Shown here: piece after piece, positions 1 to 5,598 of the stretch | Position numbering within the stretch: position 1 is the stretch's first letter | Layout of the letters: each line of letters begins with the position of its first letter | Assembly (NCBI GenBank): GCA_964456255.1 | Contig: CAYWDZ010000175.1 | Location: 1 to 6,670, forward strand | Length of the DNA stretch: 6,670 nt | From: ZC4RG30 sp964456255 | Lineage (GTDB): Bacteria; Pseudomonadota; Gammaproteobacteria; Steroidobacterales; Steroidobacteraceae | Direction of reading: 5' to 3' | Translations under genes and position numbers: made by a program | The notes under the pieces: generated by a model | The model's input: only the letters and a program-made list of their open reading frames with translations | What the model was told of the DNA's origin: nothing | Databases searched by the model: none

Positions 1-1162
1 GGCGCGCTTCTATTTCATCCCCCGTGCGTACCTCGGCTGCATCCTGCAGCACGCTGCCGTCCGCACGCGTGACGATGGCATAGCCGCGCTCCAGCGTGGC
101 CAGCGGGCTGATGGCATCGAGGCTGCGCTGCGCCAGCTGCAGTCGCTGCCCGGCGCGAGTGAAGCGTTTTTCCCACGCACGGCGCAATCTCAGATCCAGC
201 TCGTCGAGCCGCTGCGTCTGCTGCTGCAGCCGTGCGCCGGGATGCGCGCGGGTGAGGCGCTGCGCCAGCACCTGGAACCGTTCATTGGTGCGTGCCAGCC
301 ATTGCGTGGCGAGTTGGCGCAGCCTTGCCTCGATGCCGGCAAGACCGTTGAGCAGCGTGCGACGGTCCGGTACCACCAGTTCCGCCGCACCGGAAGGTGT
401 GGGTGCGCGCACGTCGGCGGCAAAGTCCGCAATGGTGAAATCGATCTCGTGGCCAATGCCGGTGACCACCGGTATGGCCGAGCGGCGGATCGCGTGCGCC
501 ACACGCTCGTCATTGAAGCACCACAGGTCTTCGATCGACCCGCCTCCGCGTGCCAGGATGATCACATCGCAATCCCCGCGCCGCGAGGCTGTATCGAGCG
601 CGGCGATGATCGATTCGGTGGCGGCCGCGCCCTGCACCGGCGTCGGGATCACCAGCACCGCGGCCGGTGGAAAGCGCCGCGCCAGGATGTGCAGCACATC
701 GCGCACGGCCGCGCCGGTGGGCGAAGTGACCACTGCGATGCGCTTGGGCATGGCCGGCAACGGGCGCTTCAGTGCCTCATCGAACACTCCTGCAGCGGCG
801 AGCCTGGCCTTCAGGCGTTCGAACTCGCGCCGCAACGCGCCTTCGCCGGCGTCTTCCATCACTTCGGCGATCAACTGGTAGTCGCCACGCGGTTCGTAAA
901 GGCTCACGCGCCCGCGCAGCAGAATCTGCTGGCCATCCTTCGGCCGGAAGCCCACGCGCCCGTTGGCGCTGCGGAACATCGCGCAGCGGATCTGCGCTTC
1001 GCGATCCTTCAGCGTGAAGTACCAGTGGCCGGAGGAGGGCGACGCGAAATTGGAAATCTCGCCCTCGACCCACAATGGCGGCAGGCCGGCCTCGAGGATC
1101 TGGCGCGCTTCGGCATTGAGGCGGCCGACGGTGTAGATGTCGCGTTCGGGCTTGGCGTTCAT
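1..1162 (-). CDS. xseA: Exodeoxyribonuclease VII large subunit (3' end outside window)
   Basis: XseA is the catalytic large subunit of exonuclease VII. It pairs with several copies of XseB and degrades single-stranded DNA from both ends to oligonucleotides in the cytoplasm, in repair and recombination. The first 387 codons are visible; E. coli XseA has 456 residues. The N-terminal OB-fold carries VEGEISNF (32-39), GHWYFTLKD (45-53) and an RCAMFRN segment. The nuclease domain shows TGAAVRDVLHI with D155, ARGGGSIEDLW with R205, and GHEIDFTIADF with H238 and D241. These four positions match the residues reported as important in E. coli, with the same numbering. A long, Arg/Gln-rich, probably coiled-coil segment follows, then SPLATLERGYAIV near the window edge. 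The only difference seen in the motifs is GHEID for the usual GHETD. The ATG at 1162 gives the expected N-terminus. No Shine-Dalgarno sequence precedes it, and the yheU stop lies 2 nt upstream, which suggests translational coupling. Identification is firm. Confidence 0.97.
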   Translation of the reverse strand, partial: MNAKPERDIYTVGRLNAEARQILEAGLPPLWVEGEISNFASPSSGHWYFTLKDREAQIRCAMFRSANGRVGFRPKDGQQILLRGRVSLYEPRGDYQLIAEVMEDAGEGALRREFERLKARLAAAGVFDEALKRPLPAMPKRIAVVTSPTGAAVRDVLHILARRFPPAAVLVIPTPVQGAAATESIIAALDTASRRGDCDVIILARGGGSIEDLWCFNDERVAHAIRRSAIPVVTGIGHEIDFTIADFAADVRAPTPSGAAELVVPDRRTLLNGLAGIEARLRQLATQWLARTNERFQVLAQRLTRAHPGARLQQQTQRLDELDLRLRRAWEKRFTRAGQRLQLAQRSLDAISPLATLERGYAIVTRADGSVLQDAAEVRTGDEIEAR

Positions 1163-1164
1163 CG

Positions 1165-1410
1165 CTATGGCCGGGCCAGCAGGGTGACCGATTCCGTGGC
1201 CGGATCGTACAGGATGCGCGCCTCGCCGCGTTCCAGTGCCGCAAGCAGCTGCGCCACCTTCTGTTCATGCGTGAATTCGCGGGCGCCATAGTCGGTGCCC
1301 TCGCGCAGCACGAAGGCCTCCACCACGCCACGCAGCGCGGCAGGGGAGATCTCCCTCCAGGGTACTTCCACCGGGTCGCTCGATTCGGGCAGGTCTTCGG
1401 TCGGGTCCAT
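1165..1410 (-). CDS. yheU: YheU family protein (UPF0270)
   Basis: A small cytoplasmic protein of 81 residues, recognised by the family core PWREISPAALRGVVEAF (17-33), VLREGTDYG (34-42), an EQKVAQLL segment and a C-terminal stretch like GEARILYDPATESVTLL. E. coli YheU has the same order: PWQDLSPETL, FVLREGTDYG, EQKV and GEAVLV. The biochemical role of the family is not established. With the ATG at 1410 the protein has about 13 acidic residues more at its N-terminus than E. coli YheU. An in-frame GTG at 1371 (Val14) would start it at VEVPW, much like E. coli MLIPW, and cannot be excluded. Neither start has a strong ribosome binding site. Its TAG stop is 2 nt from the xseA ATG, so it is the upstream gene of a yheU-xseA operon. 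This differs from E. coli, where yheU is not next to xseA. Confidence 0.88.
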   Translation of the reverse strand: MDPTEDLPESSDPVEVPWREISPAALRGVVEAFVLREGTDYGAREFTHEQKVAQLLAALERGEARILYDPATESVTLLARP

Positions 1411-1488
1411 GTGCGCTACGTTACCTGTGCCAAGCTTCCCTGCGGTAGAGTCGTCACAGCACAGGGATGTTGATGGGGAGGGGGCCTG
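1411..1488. promoter_or_regulatory. Divergent intergenic region between yheU-xseA and the large membrane-protein gene
   Basis: These 78 nt are the only non-coding DNA between the two divergent transcription units, so promoters for both probably lie here or just inside the flanking genes. I see no convincing sigma-70 pair. On the plus strand the best match is TTACCT at 1421 with TAGAGT at 1446, but the 19-nt spacer is too long to trust. I see no clear operator palindrome. Confidence 0.35.
1475..1484 (+). promoter_or_regulatory. Ribosome binding site of the large membrane-protein gene
   Basis: A purine run, GGGGAGGGGG, contains GGAGG at 1477-1481 with 7 nt between it and the ATG at 1489. The spacing is ideal. 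It decides the start: the next in-frame ATG (codon 9) would remove the basic n-region (Arg6, Lys7) of the signal peptide. Confidence 0.75.
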
Positions 1489-3600
1489 ATGCACGGCACG
1501 TTTCGCAAGCTCATGGTGCTGGTGTTGGTCTCCGCGGCGCGAGCCCAGGGCGCCGAAGTTCCCGATGCACTGCGCGGCTGGCAGGACTGGGTCCTGCATG
1601 GCGAGGAATTCCGCACCTGCCCATGGCTGGCTACCCGCGGGTCCGCCAGCCAGAGCGCCTATCGGTGCGCATGGCCGGGAGTTCTGTCGCTGGATCTGAA
1701 TCCGCGTGGCGGCAACTTCGAACAGCGCTGGGAGGTCTACACCGAAACCTGGGTGGTACTGCCGGGCAGCGCCGAATACTGGCCGCGTGAAGTGCGCATC
1801 GATGGCAATGCGGCAGCGGTGGTGATGCGCGAGGGCCGGCCGCAGCTGTTGCTCGGCAGGGGCACTCACCAGGTGGTCGGGCGCTTTGCCTGGACTGTGC
1901 GGCCCGAGGCACTGCCGGTGTCACGCACTACTGCCATGGTTCAGCTCACGCTGGATGGCAGGGCAGTGTCGCAACCCGAGCGCCCCAACGGCGATGTGTG
2001 GCTGGGCCAGCGGCGCAGCGCGGTGGAGCGCGACCGGCTGGACGTGACCGTCTACCGCCTGCTGACGGATGACATCCCGGCTCGCCTCGAGACACAGCTG
2101 CATCTGTACGTTTCGGGCGCCGGCCGCGAAGTGTTGCTTGGTCCAGTACTGCCCGCAGGCTTCGTGGCCATGGCTCTCGAGGGCGATCTGCCCGCGCGCA
2201 TGGAACCGGATGGACGGCTGCGCGTGCAACTGCGTCCGGGCCAGCACGAGTTCTCGCTGCAGGCACGGGGCGCCACCGTTGCCGGCACCATCACGCGGCC
2301 CGCGGCCGCGGAGCCCTGGCCTGCGGATGAGGTGTGGAGCTTCCAGGCCATCGACCGCCTGCGCGTGGCTGCGGTGGAGGACGCGGAGTCCATCGATCCG
2401 TCGCAATCCGCGGTGCCCTCCGACTGGGCGGAATATCCGGCGTTTCACCTCGCGGCCGCTGGGTCGCTCAATGTCGTGGAACGCAGCCGCGCACTGGTGA
2501 ACCAGGATGACAACCAGCTCAGCCTGGATCGCGAACTCTGGCTCGACTTCAGCCACGGCGGCTTCACGGCCAGGGACCAGGTCGCAGGCACGCTGAAACG
2601 CGACTGGCGGCTGGACATGGCGCGTCCGTTCACGCTCGAGAGTGCCCGCATCGACGAGCGCAACCTGCTGGTGACCGAAAGCGACAATGGTTCCGGCGTG
2701 GAGCTGCGTCCGCGTGAACTGGATTTGTCGGCGGTCTCGCGCATCGAAGGATCGCGTGCACGCCAGCCGGCCACGGGCTGGTCCACACGGTTCGACAGCG
2801 TCAGTGGTGTGGTGCATCTGCCGCCCGGCCATCGCCTGCTCGGCGTGCTCGGCGCGGACAAGGTGCCGGCATCGTGGGTGTCGCGCTGGGGCCTGTGGAG
2901 CCTGTTCGGCGTGCTGGTGCTCGTGGTCCTGACGCATTGGGTGGCAGGCCGCCTCGCAGCCATCGTCGCAGCCATCGCGCTGATCCTGATGTATCAGGAG
3001 TTTCCCGCGCTGATCTGGCTGTGGGCCAATCTGCTGGCCGCCATCGCGCTGGTGCGCGCGGTGCCGGAAGGGCGGTTGCGGCGCTACACCCTGGGCTATC
3101 GTCTGGTGAGCTTCCTGGCGCTGGCACTGGTGCTGCTGCCCATGCTGGTCGGGCAACTGAAACTCGCGCTGTATCCGTCGCTGGCGGTGAACGAAGCGCG
3201 GGCATCGGATCTGTATGCCGCCCGTTTCGCCAGTGCTGATGAGGTCGTGGGGGAGCCCGTGCCGCTCAAGATGGAGTCACCACCTCCATCCGCGCCCGCC
3301 GTCAGCATGCCCTCACCACGCGGGGGAGCGGCAGACGCAGTCGATGAACTCGGGCTGCAGGAAGTGCAGGTCACCGGCTCGCGCATCCTCAGCGTCACCG
3401 ACCGCTACGCCGAGGGCACGCTGCTTCAGGCCGGGCCCGGCGTGCCGAACTGGCAGTACAACACCTGGCAGTACGGCTGGTCGGGTCCGGTCGAGGCGAC
3501 GCAGTCCGTGCGTTTTGTCTACATCGGGCCCGCGCTGCTCGGGCTGTGGCGCATTGTCGGCGTGCTGGCGAGCCTGCTGCTTGCGTTGCTGCTGGCGCGC
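1489..3600 (+). repeat. Copy A of the internal protein duplication
   Basis: Residues 1-704 of the large protein: signal peptide, ectodomain, four membrane segments, expanded periplasmic loop and fifth membrane segment. Landmarks shared with copy B are ARAQG (17-21), a cysteine pair (44, 60), an IDG turn (104-106), VWSF (282-285), RPRELDLS (407-414) and Trp467-Gly468 at the membrane entry. The similarity is seen in protein only; I notice no long nucleotide repeat, so the duplication would be old. Boundaries are approximate. Confidence 0.6.
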
Positions 3601-5550
3601 ACCAGCTGGGGGTTTGCGCTCAAGTTGCCGGGACTGCGCGCCGCGGGGTCGGTCGCAGCACTGATGCTGCTGGTCGGGGCGCCCATTCCGCACGCACGTG
3701 CGCAGGGTCTGCCCACGCCCGAGATGCTCAGCGAACTCAAGACGCGGCTCACCGAAGCGCCGAAGTGCAACCCCAGCTGCGCCGATATCGCATTGGCCGA
3801 GGTGCGCGCCGACGGCGGACGCCTGACCATCGTGCTCAATGTCAGCGTGCTGGCGAAGGTGGCGGTGGCCCTGCCGCATGCCGGTGATCGCTGGCAGCTG
3901 GACAGCGTGGAGGTGGATGGCCGCTCCGCGCCATTTGCACTGCGCGAGCCGGATGAAAGCCTGTGGCTGCCGCTGACGCCGGGCGCGCATCGTGTGCAGC
4001 TCTCCGGGCGGTTGGCCAATGCCGAGACCGTGCAGGTGAACTTTCCGCAGTTGCCGCGTGCGATCAGTGCGAGCGCCAGCGGCTGGGATGTGTCTGGCAT
4101 CAGCAACGGCCACCTGCTGGCCGGTTCGCTGGAACTGATCCGCCGTCTCCGGGTCGGCAGTGCGGCCGCCGAGCTTGCGCCCAGCGAGTTCGCGCCCTAT
4201 GTGCAGGTGATCCGTCGCTTCGGGCTCGATCTGGACTGGAACATTTCCACGCAGGTGCAGCGGCTGGCGCCGCGTGCCGCACCGCTGCAGGTCGAAGTAC
4301 CGCTGGTTACCGGCGAGTCGGTGCTCAGCGATGACGCCGAGGTGCTCGATGGCAACCGCGTGGTGGTGGGCCTGGCGCGCGGCGAGGCGCAGCGTGGCTG
4401 GCGCTCGCGGCTCGAGCGCAGCGACACCATCGAGCTGACGCTGCCGGCGGATGCCGGCCGCAGCGAGCAGTGGGTGTTCGCGGTGAACCCGCAGTGGCAC
4501 GTCGAATTCGAGGGCCTGCCCGCCTCGCTGCCCCAATACGACACCTACATGTGGGAGTGGCAGTTCATCCCGCGTGCCGGTGAGACACTGACCGTGCATG
4601 TCACGCGTCCCGCACCCGCGGCCGGGCGCACGCTGGCCATCGATTCGGTGCAGCACACCACCACCTTCGGCAAGCGCGCCATGACTGGCAAACTCGACCT
4701 GAAGTACCGCAGCACGCAAGGCGGCCGGCAGGTGATCAAATTGCCCGAAGCGCTGCGCGTGACGCAGGTGCAGGTGGACGGCAATGCCGTGCCACTGCGA
4801 CCGGATGGCGGTGAGCTGCCGCTCTCGCTGCTGGTCGGCGACCACGAGGTCAGCGTCGAATGGACGGCGCCCCGGGGCGCGGGCCTCATCGCGCGGCCGG
4901 ACCTGATCGACCTCGGCATGCCGGCCAGCAATGTCAGCACCAGCATCTCGCTGCCGGAAGACCGCTGGTCGCTGGTGATGCTGGGGCAGGGCGCCGGCAC
5001 CGTGGTGCTCTACTGGGGCGAGCTGGCGATCTTCGCGCTGGTGGCATTGCTCCTGTCGCTGTGGTCACGTTCGCCGCTGCCGTTCCGCGACTGGCTGTTG
5101 CTGGGGCTCGGGCTCTCCACGCTGTCGTGGCCCGTGTTCGCGGTCGTGGCGCTGTGGTTGCTGGTGATGCGCTGGCGTCAGGACTGGCAGCACGACTCGC
5201 TGGTGTACTGGCGCTTCGACATCGCGCAGTGCGTGCTGGCCGCGGTCACGGTGATCGCGGTGACCAGCCTGGTGTTCTCCGGCGTGCGCTATGGCCTGCT
5301 CGCGCACCCCGACATGGGCGTCAGCGGGCCCGTCCCGGATGACGGCGCATTCGGTTGGTTCCTGGACCGCACCGATGGCGCACTGCCGCGGCCGACTGTG
5401 CTGAGCGTGCCGATCTGGGTGTTCCGGTTGTTGATGTTCGTCTGGGCGGCCTGGGTCGCTCTCGCGCTGCGGCGCTGGCTGCGCGCGGCGTGGCAGGCAT
5501 GGACTGCGGGCGGATTCTGGCGGGGCAAGGTCGTTGTGGTGAAGCAGTAA
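1489..5550 (+). CDS. Large periplasmic/inner-membrane protein of unknown function, internally duplicated
   Basis: I do not recognise a named family. The 1353 residues begin with a short signal peptide (basic HGTFRK, hydrophobic 8-16, likely cleavage after ARA at 17-19). A beta-rich ectodomain follows (about 20-465), then membrane segments near 468-485, 488-503, 506-523 and 539-557. A long Pro-rich periplasmic loop (558-677) comes next and a membrane segment at 678-703. A second hydrophobic, signal-like stretch at 719-738 again ends in ARAQG and leads into a second ectodomain (about 740-1170). Membrane segments near 1172-1192, 1200-1212, 1213-1228, 1244-1263 and 1307-1327 complete it, with a basic C-terminal tail. 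The halves align co-linearly and look like a diverged duplication. Arg-rich loops (529-538, 704-717, 1191-1200, 1228-1230, 1328-1347) fit the cytoplasmic side, placing both ectodomains in the periplasm. I see no catalytic, nucleotide-binding or protease motif. A structural or envelope-integrity role is possible but inferred. The frame is intact and its base composition looks like that of its neighbours. guaB follows after 48 nt on the same strand. Confidence 0.9.
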   Translation: MHGTFRKLMVLVLVSAARAQGAEVPDALRGWQDWVLHGEEFRTCPWLATRGSASQSAYRCAWPGVLSLDLNPRGGNFEQRWEVYTETWVVLPGSAEYWPREVRIDGNAAAVVMREGRPQLLLGRGTHQVVGRFAWTVRPEALPVSRTTAMVQLTLDGRAVSQPERPNGDVWLGQRRSAVERDRLDVTVYRLLTDDIPARLETQLHLYVSGAGREVLLGPVLPAGFVAMALEGDLPARMEPDGRLRVQLRPGQHEFSLQARGATVAGTITRPAAAEPWPADEVWSFQAIDRLRVAAVEDAESIDPSQSAVPSDWAEYPAFHLAAAGSLNVVERSRALVNQDDNQLSLDRELWLDFSHGGFTARDQVAGTLKRDWRLDMARPFTLESARIDERNLLVTESDNGSGVELRPRELDLSAVSRIEGSRARQPATGWSTRFDSVSGVVHLPPGHRLLGVLGADKVPASWVSRWGLWSLFGVLVLVVLTHWVAGRLAAIVAAIALILMYQEFPALIWLWANLLAAIALVRAVPEGRLRRYTLGYRLVSFLALALVLLPMLVGQLKLALYPSLAVNEARASDLYAARFASADEVVGEPVPLKMESPPPSAPAVSMPSPRGGAADAVDELGLQEVQVTGSRILSVTDRYAEGTLLQAGPGVPNWQYNTWQYGWSGPVEATQSVRFVYIGPALLGLWRIVGVLASLLLALLLARTSWGFALKLPGLRAAGSVAALMLLVGAPIPHARAQGLPTPEMLSELKTRLTEAPKCNPSCADIALAEVRADGGRLTIVLNVSVLAKVAVALPHAGDRWQLDSVEVDGRSAPFALREPDESLWLPLTPGAHRVQLSGRLANAETVQVNFPQLPRAISASASGWDVSGISNGHLLAGSLELIRRLRVGSAAAELAPSEFAPYVQVIRRFGLDLDWNISTQVQRLAPRAAPLQVEVPLVTGESVLSDDAEVLDGNRVVVGLARGEAQRGWRSRLERSDTIELTLPADAGRSEQWVFAVNPQWHVEFEGLPASLPQYDTYMWEWQFIPRAGETLTVHVTRPAPAAGRTLAIDSVQHTTTFGKRAMTGKLDLKYRSTQGGRQVIKLPEALRVTQVQVDGNAVPLRPDGGELPLSLLVGDHEVSVEWTAPRGAGLIARPDLIDLGMPASNVSTSISLPEDRWSLVMLGQGAGTVVLYWGELAIFALVALLLSLWSRSPLPFRDWLLLGLGLSTLSWPVFAVVALWLLVMRWRQDWQHDSLVYWRFDIAQCVLAAVTVIAVTSLVFSGVRYGLLAHPDMGVSGPVPDDGAFGWFLDRTDGALPRPTVLSVPIWVFRLLMFVWAAWVALALRRWLRAAWQAWTAGGFWRGKVVVVKQ
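3169..3519 (+). other. Pro-rich periplasmic loop with a VTGSRI motif, inside the large membrane protein
   Basis: Residues 561-677 join the fourth and fifth membrane segments of copy A. The loop starts with a Pro/Ser/Ala-rich stretch (590-612, including SPPPSAPAVSMPSP). It continues with an acidic DAVDELGLQEVQVTGSRI segment (VTGSRI at 628-633), then an aromatic-rich NWQYNTWQYGW (654-664). The matching loop of copy B is only about 43 residues (1264-1306) and lacks these elements. EVQVTGSRI resembles the conserved segment at the start of the plug of many proteobacterial TonB-dependent receptors, but nothing else here looks like a receptor. Confidence 0.6.
3637..3705 (+). other. Internal signal-peptide-like segment in the large membrane protein
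   Basis: Residues 717-739. A basic lead-in (Lys712, Arg717) is followed by a hydrophobic stretch, SVAALMLLVGAPIP (721-734), and then HARAQG (735-740), with an AxA-type signal peptidase I site after Ala738. The last five residues are the same ARAQG found at the N-terminal cleavage site (17-21). It may act as a membrane segment that returns the chain to the periplasm, as a cleaved site, or both. Confidence 0.55.
3643..5550 (+). repeat. Copy B of the internal protein duplication
   Basis: Residues 719-1353 of the large protein. Landmarks in the same order as copy A are ARAQG (736-740), a cysteine pair (760, 764), VDG (809-811), WVF (995-997), RPDLIDLG (1136-1143) and Trp1176-Gly1177 before the first membrane segment. 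Offsets from copy A are 719, 705, 712, 729 and 709 residues (ARAQG, DG turn, Trp, Arg-Pro, Trp-Gly), so the two halves are co-linear apart from modest gaps. The last membrane segment is offset by only about 625 residues because copy B has a short TM4-TM5 loop. Confidence 0.6.
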
Positions 5551-5553
5551 CGG

Positions 5554-5579
5554 TTCCCGGGGGTTTACCACCCCCGGAA
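5554..5579. terminator. GC-rich stem-loop after the large gene (candidate terminator or attenuator)
   Basis: An inverted repeat starts 3 nt after the TAA stop. CCGGGGGT pairs with ACCCCCGG around a 5-nt loop (5565-5569), and TT/AA pairs extend the stem past one bulged C. No T-run follows on either strand, so it is not a canonical intrinsic terminator. It could still slow polymerase, protect the 3' end of the upstream mRNA, or partly insulate guaB. Confidence 0.4.
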
Positions 5580-5593
5580 TGCTCATATAGAAT
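5565..5593 (+). promoter_or_regulatory. Possible sigma-70 promoter of guaB
   Basis: TTACCA (5565-5570, 4 of 6 against TTGACA) and TAGAAT (5588-5593, 5 of 6 against TATAAT) are separated by an exact 17-nt spacer. They lie in the short gap just before guaB. Transcription would then begin at about 5600, at the guaB ATG itself. The -35 element overlaps the loop of the stem-loop. This is pattern matching only; guaB may instead be read through from the gene upstream. Confidence 0.35.
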
Positions 5594-5598
5594 TCGCC

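Noticed and set aside
242..1291. Plus-strand open frame of 349 codons
   Set aside because: It is antisense to xseA, whose motifs and catalytic residues are unmistakable on the minus strand.
1165..1869. Extension of the YheU frame upstream to a 234-residue protein
   Set aside because: The extra 153 residues would overlap the start of the large plus-strand gene and have no family counterpart; YheU proteins are about 70-85 residues.
1921..3156. Minus-strand open frame of 411 codons inside the large gene
   Set aside because: Same shadow composition (HQQ-rich start), no upstream ribosome binding site noted and no domain recognised.
3349..3387. Reading the VTGSRI motif as evidence that the gene is a TonB-dependent receptor
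   Set aside because: The protein has multiple hydrophobic alpha-helical segments and no recognisable plug-plus-barrel C-terminus, so only the short motif is shared.
3313..4845. Minus-strand open frame of 510 codons inside the large gene
   Set aside because: The plus-strand frame has a signal peptide, membrane segments and internal homology. The minus frame has only the His/Gln/Arg-rich composition of a shadow.
5554..5579. Calling the stem-loop a standard Rho-independent terminator
   Set aside because: No T-run follows the stem on either strand; it is kept only as a low-confidence candidate.
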